Below are positions 10,481 to 23,900 of a stretch of 64,000 bases of DNA, piece after piece. The notes beneath the pieces are model-generated. The model was not told where the DNA came from. It did not search any database and saw nothing but the letters and a program-made list of their open reading frames with translations. A program made the position numbers and the translations under genes. This DNA is from Prosapia bicincta (taxonomy: Eukaryota > Arthropoda > Insecta > Hemiptera > Cercopidae): NCBI GenBank assembly GCA_036971475.1, contig JBAIZL010000001.1, positions 135,524,192-135,588,191 of the forward strand. Reading direction: 5' to 3'. The first letter of the stretch is position 1. Each line of letters starts with the position of its first letter.

Positions 10481-12700
10481 AAACTGTATGTGTGTCCAGT
10501 ATGAAATGCCCATTTTTGTATTTTTTTAATGTTTCTTGATTCCGCTAAATATTCATAAAAATGAATTAATTTTGTTATATAAAAATGTAAATTATAGCAC
10601 TTATTAAATATTAAAGAATATATAGAAAAAACAAAATCTCAAGTACATATTGTATAGATTGTTTTGAAAACATTTTGTTTTTATCTTATAAGGAGGTGAT
10701 AAAAAAAGCATGTGTTGTAAAATACTTCAAAATATTGAGAGTGATTTGTGTATGGCCTGATCAAATACATAAAAAATCTGTAATATAATGTAAATTAAAT
10801 ATAATCCTATGTGGAGTATGAACTTCATATTCTTATATATAATATTAAACAATCATAATTTCATTAAATTAAATAAAATAAACATTTAATGTTAATTTTT
10901 TAGAACAATTAACAATATTACTATTTAAAGTAACAGAAGTAAAATGTTTTAAAAAAAAATCATTTCATGTATTGAAATTAAGATTCCAATAGCAACCATA
11001 ATGTAACAATTGTTTGAACACACATACCTGCTTGAAATCCAGTTTGTTAATGATTGTCATTAATAGAGATCTCTGGAGTATGTACCCCCCCCCCTGTCAG
11101 TCAGTTAGTCAGAAATGGAGGGGGTATGGTGCTTCAGAGGCTATGCAGCATCTGTCACAGACAATGGCTGCATTGCATGTTGGAATATTGGAACAGGGCT
11201 TCTGGTAAGGCCTGGATGTGTGAGGGGTATATACATTAACCCTCTTCCCCCTCCAGCACTACTGATTATTATAACTATAGTCACAGAAATACAAGAAGGC
11301 AAAAATGAACAAAGATACAGAAATTGTTTTAAACTTTAGTCAGTCAAATTATTATTTTAAATAACTATAAATTTAATTTTAGACCCTGAGCTGAAATTTT
11401 GTGCCTGTTACATATGAAATACATTAGTAACATGATTTTATGAATGGAATTTTTTGAAATAATTTTTTCAAACATGTTTTAGGTTACAAAAAAAACCTTT
11501 CTTATATAGAAACTGAAAATTAAATTATATTATTGTTTTTGCACTTAGTTGCCTTTATCTCTAAGGTGAGAAACCAATATCGCATTTGAAAGATCTCAAA
11601 TAATTCAAGAATAAAATTTATTATTCCTATTTTTTAATTCTCACTATCCCTTTCACAATGCACAAGCTGCCAACATATTTTTATCCATCGTTTTTAAATA
11701 TCAGTAATCACAATATTGGGTCATACATAGGTTAATTAATTTAATGTAAAAATTATCATTATGCAACTTTTTCTACAGTATGACCCTAAAAATATGTCTA
11801 AAGTATAAATATTTAGCTATTTATGTGTAAAATAGAAAAGTTTACTGTCAAAACAAAATAATTCTAGAATTGTTATTGTAAGATTGTTCTGCAGCCAGAA
11901 TGTAAAAATATAACCTTGAGGCCTTCTAATGTTTCTACTAGTATAGAATGAGATGGCAGTTTAAAACATGAAAGCAAAGAAAAGATAAATAGTGATATTA
12001 TATACAACCTCGGTTCATTCAAATTTGATAAAAAAATGTCTGTCATTGCTTAATTAATTTGTTCACTTTAATCACAAATTAAAAAAAATAATAAATGGCT
12101 ACAAAAAGTGAAGTACCCATATTCAACTACAAAAAAAAGGCTCTTTCTTAGATAACATATTTTAGCTAAATAGACCTTACTAACCCTATTATTCTACAAA
12201 ATTTTGAATAACTAAGAAATACTCATATAATATTAATTTTTAATTTAGTGTAATTTATGTAATTTCCAAACTCCATATGAGAGATTTTGAGGTAAGCCTA
12301 AACAAAATTTAAGTCATGCATTGTTTTAATTAAGGTTAAAATTTTTGTTAATATAATTTTTATACACTTTTTTTTTAAAAATAGAAATTTGGTTGCTTTC
12401 TGTATAACAACAAACATCTTTTCTAAAAATATTTAGTCCTGTTATATATTACAAAAAGTAATAAGAAATTAACAATTTGCCAAACATATATAAGTCATTA
12501 ATACACATTCAAATGTAATTTTATTTGTATTAGAAGTGATGATTTTATTTTTACTTGGCTCTGTTTTGTGGTACAATTTGCAGACCATTATATAAAAAAT
12601 GTTGGCTCTTAAATGTCAAAATACTTCTCAGGCTTGCCCATTCCTAGTTAATAAGCAGCCCTTAGCACTCAATTACTACTAAAATATATCTCCAACTTTA
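10481..12700. other. intergenic DNA with an unrecognised GC-richer patch
   Basis: Mostly AT-rich. Between about 11,030 and 11,290 a less AT-rich patch has a C run, CAGTCAGTTAGTCAG and several overlapping short frames, none with a recognisable domain. It may be a fragment of a mobile element. Confidence 0.35.
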
Positions 12701-12729
12701 ACGCTACAGAAGTATTTACACTTTTTAAA

Positions 12730-12960
12730 AAAATGTTTTAACTTGCCTATAGTAGCACTTACTTTGTTTGTTGAGGACGGCCGTTTCGGGAGATGTGTCC
12801 CTTTGTCAACTCAGACCGTAACTGATCTCAAAGGGACACATCTCCCGAAACGGCCGTCCTCAACAAACAAAGTAAGTGCTACTATAGGCAAGTTAAAACA
12901 TTTTTTAAAAAGTGTAAGTGATTACTAGTAGCTCACGCGAAGATGGAATCAACAAATGCT
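12730..12960. mobile_element. PLE-1 foldback, almost perfect palindrome
   Basis: The arms carry CTTGCCTATAGTAGCACTTAC, GAGGACGGCCGTTTCGGGAG and ATGTGTCCCTTTG, then a short loop (CAACTCAGACCGTAACTGATC), then exact complements. After the right arm comes ACTAGTAGCTCACGCGAAG and the PLE-1 terminus ATGGAATCAACAAATGC. In the right-arm orientation GGGA...TCCC is followed directly by CGAAACGGCCGTC, resembling hammerhead stem II, GAAA and a stem III/cleavage-site segment. Confidence 0.8.
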
Positions 12961-13252
12961 ACAGAAGTAGTTTACCTTATTTCAAAACCAATTATAAATG
13001 TTCCATTTGTAATACAGTATATTTTTAAATTCAACTATGTTGTTTATGGAATAATATCTTACTTTATAAGTAAAGTTGGAGTAAAAAGATGGTTATACAA
13101 ATATAACAACAAATACACAGTTTAACAGTCAATAGATATTTAATAAATTTTCTTACCACTGTGGACTAATTTTAGCTAAATGAATAAAACCCATCAACTA
13201 CAATACAAAAATCTTTATTTAACTGAAATTACTTTATGTACATTTAGATTAG

Positions 13253-13790
13253 TTGGTAATCATTTTCAGTAATAATATATTGAGGAAAAAAATAAAATTG
13301 TTACCTAATAAAGAAAATTTGAGTTTACTATATGATAAGAATATTACTAACAGAATCTTCAATATGTTTAATTTAACAATTGTATATAAAAGTACAAATA
13401 GTTTAAGAAGTTTATTAGATAATCCAAATGACAATAAACCTACTTTAGAAAAATCAAGAAATTATAAAATAAATTGTAATAACTATAATTAGATGATACT
13501 TAACTAAGTGAATACGTAAGAGCTTACTGCTGACACATTTCGAAACAATCGTTTTTTTACAAGTAAGCAACAAGTAAGCGCTTGTGTATTCACTTAGTTA
13601 AGTATCATTTAATTATAGTTTAATCAGTGAATTCAAGATGATTACAACTAGCAACTTAAATTGTAATAGTTGTAATAAAGTTTATATAGGCCAGACTACT
13701 AGAAAATCTTGTACTAGGAGATTTAAAGAACATATCTCTCATATTAACATTTATCCTTTTCTAAACATACAAATGCACACAGGCATTTGA
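13253..13790 (+). mobile_element. PLE-3 family coding relic (RT end plus GIY-YIG), interrupted
   Basis: At 13,253-13,492 the frame reads LPNKENLSLLYDKNITNRIF...LTIVYKSTNSLRSLLDN, typical of the region between reverse transcriptase and endonuclease in Penelope-like elements, and ends in KINCNNYN-stop. At 13,662-13,790 the frame CNSCNKVYIGQTTRKSCTRR...KEHISHIN is the GIY-YIG start, followed by a frameshift and stop. The two halves are separated by a foldback insertion (13,481-13,658). PLE proteins combine a reverse transcriptase with this nuclease; this copy is dead. Confidence 0.7.
13481..13658. mobile_element. small foldback element inserted in PLE-3 coding sequence
   Basis: Inverted arms of about 48 bp: AACTATAATTAGATGATAC and TTAACTAAGTGAATAC at 13,483-13,525 return in complement at about 13,572-13,622. 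The PLE frame is lost on entering it and recovered after it, and AAATTGTAATA occurs on both sides (ahead of 13,481 and at about 13,658), consistent with a target-site duplication. Confidence 0.55.
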
Positions 13791-13799
13791 TATTAATGG

Positions 13800-14800
13800 T
13801 AAAAAGATAATTTTGTGCTAATTTCTTTGGTATTTACTGAGGTTAAAATGATAATTTAAATACTTAATTCTTTAAGGGGTGCTTGTACTTTCCTAATACC
13901 TTCACATTCATGTATCACTAAAGAAGTATTATTTCATGTTATTATTGGAGTAAGAATTAAAATAAATATTATTTATTGGATTTTTCTTAATTATCACCAT
14001 GATTATTTTAATAATACTTGAAGTGTTATCTGAATTTGCCCCTTATTTAACCATATCAGTGCCTAGCCCATCCTGTAGCCTAATTATTAGATAAAAACAA
14101 ATTGCAACTACATTAATTTTTAACAATCATTGGTTATGATGCATCATGAATAGGCTAAATTTATTTGAGGAAGTTGAATATGTTAATACTCTACAGAACT
14201 CCACAGTTGTTTTCATAATGTTATAAACCTCTACACAAACATTCCTATCCAAGAAACCGTTAATAAATGCTCACAGACAACAACCTCCTACAAAACACAC
14301 ACACACACACACATCAATAAAATTATCAACTTAATGCTTCCTAAAATCTCTCTTATAAACTCATTGTAACATTTCGGTTTTTTGTAATGTGTTAGTTAAT
14401 TTAAAAAAGAAATGATTCACATACAAATTATCATCTATACTTTAAAACTTTACCAGGTCAATGTTTTACACTACCAATTGTATTAACAATTTGACTTGGC
14501 CAGACTCCTGTCCGCCCAAATTATTCTGAAGAAAGATAGGCTACATTAAAGTTCGTGTTTAAATTTTTAAAAAGAGATTTAATTTAAACAAATTATAGTT
14601 ATAAAAGTGTAATAAGTTATAAAACCTTTGGAGATTATTTATTTAAATTTAAATTAACGGCTACATCTTCAAATCAAAAGTTTAGATCTTTCCAAATTAT
14701 TAGACATTAGACAGATGGAATAACTTCATCTGTTAACTTTCATATAAATACTGACTTGATTCTATCAAAACATATCTAAAAAAATTTAATTCAGAACATA
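13800..14800. other. AT-rich intergenic DNA
   Basis: Contains an (AC)n tract at about 14,298-14,313. No gene or element recognised. Confidence 0.5.
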
Positions 14801-14812
14801 CTTTGCCTATCA

Positions 14813-14962
14813 CTTGAACTTGACTACTATTACGTAACAAAGTGAAACTTGAACTTGACTACTATTACGTAACAAAGTGAAACTTGAACTTGATTACTAT
14901 TACGTAACAAAGTGAAACTTGAACTTGACTACTATTACGTAACAAAGTGAAACTTGAACTTG
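14813..14962. repeat. 35-bp minisatellite, about 4 copies
   Basis: Units contain CTTGAACTTGACTACTATTA and CGTAACAAAGTGAAA. Their starts are spaced exactly 35 bp (14,822, 14,857, 14,892, 14,927), with one C/T difference. Confidence 0.9.
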
Positions 14963-15500
14963 GCATATTTACAAAACAGAAACATTACTCGGGTTTACAC
15001 TTTTAACAAGTTTTTTTGAAAGCTTAAATACAAGCTACATATTAAATTTTATAAAACACGTTTTTATTAAATTTTGAATAGAAAATTATTAAAAGTTTAA
15101 ATAAGTCATCTACCTAATGTTTGTGACTGATGGCCGTATTTACTGAATGCTAAAGAAGAACAGACAGATGCTCGAGTTGTCTCACGCATGCTTAACAGAA
15201 TTCCTACCCTTACACATTCAAAATAGAAAGCTTCAATGAGTTACCAGTATCAATACCCAACACACCGACATTTTTAGAAACAAGCATTTTTTTAAAAACT
15301 GGCCCGATTTTACTTTAGCTATAAAACAAATATTTATGCAACATGCTAAATTATTGGCAAAAATTTAACATGTTACAACATATTTTACTAACAAAAAGAT
15401 GACCTACCAATGGAGTCGTCCATAGCTAGCAATTTGGTAGAAGTATTCATTCATCTCATTGAATAAAACTACATTTTATAGGACAAAGGAATACAGGGAC

Positions 15501-15521
15501 ATATATATATATATATATATG
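15501..15521. repeat. (TA)n microsatellite
   Basis: Short TA run. In the flanking 14,963-15,640 I see only AT-rich sequence and two weak minus-strand splice-donor candidates (near 15,114 and 15,412). Confidence 0.8.
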
Positions 15522-15654
15522 TTAGAATGTAAACAAATGCCCAAAGCACATTGAACCTATACTGACATCCAACCACATTAAAATTTAATTTTAAAAATTA
15601 AAATATTCTTTTTAAAATGAAAATTAGGAGCAAACTTTTGTATAAATGCATGGA

Positions 15655-15800
15655 TATGCAAAGGAAATGAGTCGGGCTTCCAAGGTATGTTTATAGCAAT
15701 AGGGTTTGTAAAGACAATGAGTCGGGCTTCCAATAAAATTTTATATCAATATAGTATGCAAAGGAAATTACTCGTGCTTCCAATAAATGTTCCTATAAAG
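15655..15800. repeat. degenerate ~50-bp tandem repeat, 3 copies
   Basis: GAGTCGGGCTTCCAA or its variant ACTCGTGCTTCCAA occurs three times at about 50-bp spacing, each preceded by GCAAAGGAAAT-like sequence. Confidence 0.65.
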
Positions 15801-16764
15801 CTCTATAAACTATTTAGTGCGTTTTTAATTACAGTACCAGGCTTCATAAAAACTTCAATTTTTTCGAATGCACAGGAACGTGTTTCTGTGTACTCCGAGT
15901 AGGTCTCCGTCTCATTTAACTCGAATTATCAAGACCCTTACTGTATTTTTTAATGTCTAAGGCAATGTAGCCTGCTAAATTCAATTAGATTTACATTCAC
16001 TCCCAAATACTTAAAATGAAATAAAAATAAGAATTATGTGATTTTTTAAACACGGAAACTTGATTTTCATGATGACTCCAAATTCAAGGACACCAATAGA
16101 AGCAATAAAAGAATATGTTTGTATATATATTTTTTTTCTGAGGAAAAACGAAAACCATTTGCTCAAACTTTTCAACCTCTTACTTTGCAACATTATATTA
16201 TCCATTTGTTTTAATATGATCTTCATCTGGTATAAAAATTCAAGGTTATACAAACACAAAATTACAATTTTAAAAAGTAGATTTATTTATTTCTATAATT
16301 TACATAATTTAATAACATTTTTTGAAATATTTGGTAAAGCTAATTGTTTTATTAAATTAAAAATTACATGTCCTGTGTTTTATTTCTAAACAAACAAAGA
16401 ATTAAGTCTAAATACAATAAGTTATTTGGATACAGAAAACAAAATTTTTATAAATGAAAAGTAAAATAATAAAAGTATGTAACAAAATTATATGAGTTGA
16501 AAGCAGAATGGAATTGCTTAATTTAAATAAATATAGAATTTATAGAAGAGATAAAAATGATTAAAAAAGAAATAACAAACAACTCACACTCATAAAACCC
16601 TCCTACCATACTATAATACTATTTAAATTACTTTACATGGTCTTGCACAGCAATTACATAATAAAATTCAGGGTAAATTAGTGTCCTTGTTTCAATTTGT
16701 TTATTTTCTGTTTTATAACAAAATAATTAACAACTTTTTAGTCAATACATTATCAAACTTTTGA

Positions 16765-16935
16765 ATTTTGTAGTCCATTACGTTCGGTGAAATTTAATTA
16801 GTAACTTTAAATTAGTTTATGACTATCCGAACTTAACATTTTTTTATAAATTTGTAAAATCTTACCGAGAAATAACGTTTTCAATCGCTTGTGGCGAAAA
16901 CGTTATATCTCAGTAAGGTTTTACATTATCCAAAT
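16765..16935. mobile_element. PLE-2 family fragment
   Basis: Begins with TTGAATTTTGTAGTCCATTA and CGTTCGGTGAA (the PLE-2 terminus in complement), continues TTTATGACTATCCGAACTT, and folds back around TTTTCAATCGCTTGTGGCGAAAAC. It is shorter than the other copies. Confidence 0.65.
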
Positions 16936-17094
16936 AGTTTGCTTCATTCAACAATTTTTGATTAATTGCAGTAATTTAATTCTTATTGGTACAATGATTT
17001 AATTTTCACTATTTAGCTTGTTTTTTATAGTGCAATTCCAAAGAAAAATTATTTCAACAAAACTAAATTAAGCTTTTACTATAAAGACATAAAA

Positions 17095-17172
17095 AACGCT
17101 CTTATTTATATCACTTGGCAAAAAAACACTACTAAAAAGAGTCAAGATGTACAAATCAAAAACTGCAAATTT
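17095..17172. mobile_element. fragment of the foldback family found at 33 and 40 kb
   Basis: ATCACTTGGCAAAAAAACACTACT and GTCAAGATGTACAAATC...AACTGCAAATTT match the ends of the elements at 33,010-33,418 and 40,270-40,500; the middle is deleted. Confidence 0.45.
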
Positions 17173-17239
17173 ATCAACAACAAAACATACAACCTTGAGA
17201 ATTATTTTATTGTTAAAATATTGAGAACTTGGTGGTTAA

Positions 17240-17245
17240 TTTATT
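17240..17245 (-). promoter_or_regulatory. possible polyadenylation signal for GST-2
   Basis: AATAAA on the minus strand about 210 nt after the GST-2 stop codon. It could be coincidental in AT-rich DNA. Confidence 0.35.
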
Positions 17246-17451
17246 AAAGAAACAAAGAGGATAATTGTAGTTATCATAACACTCACCACGGTGATAACAT
17301 TTATAAATTCTTCCAAAACATAACGACATAGCAGTAGTTTTAACACTTACAATGACAACATTTATAAATTCATCCACAACATAATGTCAGTAGTAGTGTA
17401 ATATTAAACACACTACTACTAAATGAATAACACAATGTGAAATGATATAAG

Positions 17452-17894
17452 CTAGAACTGTGTTTTTGGGCGCTTTTCAATCCAGGCCTTTACTTTAGGA
17501 AATGATAACACTTTTTCTTTTAGAGCTTTCAGAGTTGGGTATTCGTTGATAAAGTCAGCATCAATACCAACGTAAACACCAAAATTCTCCATTACAGAGG
17601 CGAACATGAAATCAACCCATGACAGCTGTAAGAAACAAGAAGCATGAGAACAACCCAAAATATAAAATGTATACACTATTAACACTCATACAAAATTTAA
17701 AGTTTTGTCACTTTTTTATATCACGACAATAATTTCATCATTACAAAAAATATATTTGTAATAACGAAAACAAAAAAATTAAAGAGATTTAATGAACATA
17801 TTTAAATGTTTGATTTAATCCTGGACAAGCGCAAGCTGTACTGAAGTAACTTAATTCCAGTGACTTTTCAATTCCTTCTATTAGCTCACAGTCT

Positions 17895-17956
<62 letters not shown>

Positions 17957-20900
17957 TGTACAAATTTTCAATTGTTAGTAAAATACTTTTTATTCATCCA
18001 CTCGGGTTCAAATACATTTTCCTTTAACCTCTAGTAGATGACACAGTCATCTACTAACCCATGAGGTTAACACAGTCTTTTCAAATATTTATTCATTAAT
18101 TAAATTACAATTTGATGTCTCGGATTTACACTGAATGACTACATGTTTGAAATGTAGCACTGTGTCACTGAGCCAACTTTCCCATAGTTAGAAATCAATT
18201 GCTATATATGAAATTATAAGAGAAACGTTTCTTGGAAAAATGAAAGATTACAAGAGATAAATATAATGAGAAAGTATAACCACCATTAGCTTCATAAATT
18301 AGATTAAAAAAACAAATAAACAGTAACAAACAAAAAAATAATATTCCAACACCATATAATGTAAAGAGAGGGAAATAAAAAAGTGCAAAAAAATTGCTTT
18401 CTATTTTGCCACTTAATATTGTGATTCTGCCATATGTATATACATATTTATATTGTTGTAATTATAAAATAAAAAGTAACTAAATAAAAATTGTCTTAGT
18501 TTATCTCGGTACAAAATTGACTTAATTTTTTTTTTAATACTACTTGTTTTGTTGGAAAGTAGAAGAGGGGATGCCTATTACCTCAGGTACTACTACTAAA
18601 AATTTGTGACTTTTAGAATCACAAATTGCATTTTTTATCTTAATGATTTGTTGGGCATATTGTGTAGGAAGATTTTTTTAACAGGCATATTTATCTGCAG
18701 TACTCTGATTTGTGTACACTTTAAAACAAAAATATTTTTTCTGTAAAGTAAAGTATTTTTTATTTCTGTTATTGCCTTCTGATTTAATATACTTATTTTT
18801 ATCTAGTGACAAAAACAAATAACTAACAAGTGAGGGGATACAGTAGTACTCATCTATGATAAATTTAGGTAAACAATTGATTGCTTGAGCACTGATAAAT
18901 TGATTTTTCTGAGAGCACTTTCAGTTAAAAAAGTTTGTTTTGAAAGCTTTTGTTTTGATTATAAGAAAACAATAGTCAATTAAGCTAAAAGAGATAAAAT
19001 CGCAGCTATAAAAGCTTGTTATGAAATATTATTAACTAATTAATTGTAATAAGGCACAGTTTGACAGAATTCTTAACAAACGACTCATAACACAGATGAA
19101 ATAGTTTTGAAAAACAATCCATATAGTTTATTAGACAAATATTGCAAAAAAGAGCACTTTTGAAATATATTTTCAAAGATGTTGAATGTTTCCTGACAAA
19201 ACACCATAATGTACATGGTAACTAAATATTTACCTCAATAACTCAGCACTGGACCATGCAAAACATATAAAAGAAAAAATTACCATTTCGTGTGTGTAAA
19301 GTTTAAATATAAATGTCACAAATAGACAACATGTTCTTAATGTGCGAAGAAGAAACTGAGACACAAGAGAACTGACTCCAAAAATAATTTTCTTTTAATT
19401 AAATTTATAAATACTAATTATTCTTCATTTATTATTTAATTTCTTTAATAACGTGAGTATTATAATGATATTTACAATTTAACTGTTTGAAATACAAACC
19501 TTTTTATTACAAAAAATAGCTTTATTGGTATAACCATTCAAATTATTTCAAAAGGCAGTATTGAGTATTTCACCTGTAATGGCAAAAATTCCATAAACAC
19601 TACCAGGGTGCCATAGGTACATAGGTAAGAAAAATACGGTGAGAAAAAGGTTTACGGATTTAGTGGTATGGCAATATATTATTACTTATAAGTCATTTAT
19701 ATTAAAAAAATTAAGGCTTAATAGACATTTTTAAAAGTTATTGTTCATCTACTTGTATTTTAACCCTTTGATTAGCAACATGTGCATGCCCTGATAAATC
19801 CCTGGGAGCAACATATTTTTGAAAGACTTTTGAATTTTTTTGAAATTATTGTACAATTTTTAATATTTGTTATGAAAATATTTAATATTTAAGAAAGTAC
19901 AAATTTATGTCATCATTAGTACATTTTCAGTCCACATTTTCAGTTTGAAATGATCAAACACGGTAGTATTTTCACAAACAAACTCATAATATTCTTTGGT
20001 TTTTGTAACTTTATAGTCAAAATCTCTATAAAAAATATTGAAAAGAAGTCTAATCCCCTAGATTCCAACGAGAATACACATTTGTTAGAAATGCCTGATT
20101 TACGTGTATCAAAGTCACACAAAGATCTGTAAACACGTGAGACAAACCATAGACTTTGCTCACAAAAGAATGGTGACTAAGTACTCTGTGTAGCATTTAC
20201 AGTCCATATATTATCAAATATTGAACCTAGAGTGCAGTATAATACACAGAAAGCAATCAAAACATTTGGGAATGCTCCTGATAAGGTACTGTCATATCTC
20301 TCTCTTCCTCTGTCGTCTTTATTACTTTAATCACCATAAATTTCAAGGTCATTATACTTGGAAAATCATTATGGAAAACATAATTCAGACAACTGTGATC
20401 ATGATGGGTCCACAGAGTGCTTTCTGAAAAATATTGACATAAAATGAAATATGAGTGCCTCACATAACACTAAGTCAAAGCAGCTGTAAAAGTTATGGTG
20501 GCACCTGAATCTCCAGGCCAGGTATGCCTCACATAACATTGACTCAAAGCAGCTGTAAAAGTTATGGTGGCACCTGAATCTCCAGGCCAGGTATGCCTCA
20601 CATAACATTGACTCAAAGTAGCTGTAAAAGTTATGGTGGCACCTGAATCTCCAGGCCAGGTATGCCTCACATAACATTGACTCAAAGCAGCTGTAAAAGT
20701 TATGGTGGCACCTGAATCTCCAGGCCAGGTATGCCTCACATAACATTGACTCAAAGTAGCTGTAAAAGTTATGGTGGCACCTGAATCTCCAGGCCAGGTA
20801 TGCCTCACATAACATTGACTCAAAGCAGCTGTAAAAGTTATGGTGGCACCTGAATCTCCAGGCCAGGTATGCCTCACATAACATTGACTCAAAGTAGCTG

Positions 20901-23900
20901 TAAAAGTTATGGTGGCACCTGAATCTCCAGGCCAGGTATGCCTCACATAACATTGACTCAAAGTATCTGTAAAAGTTATGGTAGCACTTGTATCTCCAGT
21001 CAAAATGAAAGCCAGGTAGATGATCTGTACAAGCAAGGCTAAGGGACTAAACTTTGGGATAGACATGACGTCTTATTAGTCAACATTATATCTAGAGAGA
21101 AAACAATTAACTCAAATGCACATACAAGGGATTGAGGAAGCATCAGTGCACTCCCTCCATATGCCAGTCAAGCCTGAGATCTAATCAAATCTTTCAAGTT
21201 GAATTATCCAATTTACAACAATTTCAACACCTATTTCTCTATCTGAAGGGGTTTTTTGATTGGCAAACGGATATGAACTATTCATGACATAATACAAAAC
21301 AAATTAAACATTATTATGAATGTTCAAACAAACAAGGAAATTATATAGAAAAGTAACCTAATGTTTAAGGAAAGAAATAAAATTTTAAAAAAATTTTTAA
21401 CAATCTTTTTACTATTTTTCACTTTATTCCCAAATAACCCTCAATTAAAAATACTGTTGAAAATAAAACCATTTTCTAAGAATGTTTATTTACAAAATCT
21501 GTAGCACATAAAAAAATTACTAAAAATCGCAAATAATCAATAATAATAAAGTTATACTGTATCACTAATGCTTTTTTAAATAAAATACATTATTTTTAAT
21601 ATTACAAAAATATATTTTTATTTAGGTCAACACACTTTATATTAACTGTTTAAACCTTCACTACTATAGGTTCCTAAGAGCAGCCTATTTTTACTTTCCT
21701 AGACAAGTTGATAGTGCTAAAGGAATTCCCTTTAATTTGGTTTTTTATTGTTCATAATCTTGACAACTCATGTCAAAGATACACAAATAGTTCCTTGACT
21801 CATTCTTTATCATTGCAACTCAGTTAAACATTACTTTACAATTTATTATCAACTGTATTATACAAACATGTGTGAATAATCCTTGTGGAACTTCAGTCTG
21901 GCTGGGAGTTTTTCTGCCTGGAGTTAAATTTTTGATATGCATTATTTTTACTTTACATATACTGTATTGTTTAAAAATATGTTTTTGCAAAATGTCCATC
22001 TCCCGTTATCTGTGAGTGGTTGGAGAAAGATGTAGAATCCGATAAGGACTAGGTTGATTTTGGAGAAGAAATACCGGATAATGAAAGTTGATATAGTGAC
22101 CGCAGCAAAGAACTTAATTACAGTGATTTTAGTGTTATTGACTTCAGTGTATCCCTTACTATTTGATATGCAGGTTAGTAAGTCAAAGAATTTGGACTAA
22201 ATAAATCCTGCAACAGTCCTGTATAGATTTTGTTTTTTTCCTATAACTCATTTAATTTTAGTTTTATGACCTCTAACTTTATGCTTACAGTTAAGGAGTT
22301 ATACAAAATTATACGAGGAAACAAAATTTTCCCCTTTTTGGCTTATATGAAATTAAAGAAGTATGTAAAAAAATGTTAAACATTTTATTTCATTATATTA
22401 TTTTCCAGTTTATTTGAAATGGTGTATAATACAAAATGTTTACGCTTATGGTATATTTTTTTAGGATTAAAATTTTTGTTTACCAAACATTGGAAATGGC
22501 AGTAGCAGTTGGTGTTATTCTGATTAGTCTAAGCCTACTGTTGTACGGTTTATATACAGGTGTTACAAAAACTTGTAACTGTATAAGTTTAATTTTAATT
22601 ATTAATATAATTATCTAAACCATTTTACATACTTTTCCATTTGCCAAATATCCTCCATTATTTTTGGCGATATCTTCCAACTTCTTTAGAGTAGAAGGTA
22701 ATGTTTCATTGAGGACTGTAGCCTTTTTAGTTTTTTTAACTTCTTCATTTTGTTCAAAAAGAACTCCTGCTCCAGCTGAAAGTTTAAACACATTTAAAAT
22801 AAAAAATATCAATTGAGGCAGAGTGTAAGGGGTTATTTCTTATGTTACCAAACCAGTGTTAATTTACACGAATTATTAAACCACTATATCTAGATTCTTT
22901 ACTTGTCTACTTGCTTAATCCTTTAAAACTTAAGATGAATTTTGGATCGAGCTACATTACAGTTAAATTATATATTTATTACACAAGGTTAGCATAATAT
23001 TATACAGCTGTATCATTTTATAAGCACTAACGTAAACCCCAAGGAATCAAATTTATTTACTAATAACTAAAATCATTAGTTTTGAGCTTGCTAGTGATAA
23101 TAATACTAAATTAAAGTTAAAAGTTTGAGATTCAAACGAAATTCAAAGGTTAAATAAAAGTTCTCTGAGCTTGCTATAGTCAACATCTCAGTGCAGTTCT
23201 GTATAGTTAGTCATTGTTCGTCACCAGGCAGCCGGGTCTGGTACTCTTTTGCATAGGACTGTTGTTTCGTTTGTGAGTGTGTTTTGTCGTTCACCATGGC
23301 TTCTAAAAGAAAATGAGTTGTCTCATCATTAGTGGATAAACTAATTATAGATCAATCAGATAGAGGAATTATTGGTAAACAGTTGGCATAGATGTATGGT
23401 GTTGGACAACGATTTCAGACATAAAAAAAAAAAAAAACACTTATAAACTTCATATCAGTGAGTGTAAATGAAGATGAATGTTCTAGAAAATCAAAGAAGT
23501 GATTAAAAATAACAAAGAATTAGAAGACGGCGTTTAAGTAGTTTTTGGAAAAACGTAACTGGCTACAAAAATTGAATTTCGGGTCCGATTCTTTGCAAGA
23601 AAACTAAGATCATAGTTTAGAAAAAAAAATTATAAAACAATATAACTTTCTCCCATTTGCAACATACATACATTAATTATTAATTAAAATAACTCTTTTT
23701 TGAAAAATCCAACTATCCAAATTCTTGTTTATATATATGCTCCAGTTATCCTAATTGATTAGGATAATTAGAGTTCTACTACACAGTTGCATTATTCCTT
23801 GATCTTTTATTAGCATTTTTAAGTCCATGGTTACTACCTTACTCTGCATCTGTAGTGTGGATGACCCAGAAGCAGTCCTCTATGGTGGTGGTCTGGATAT

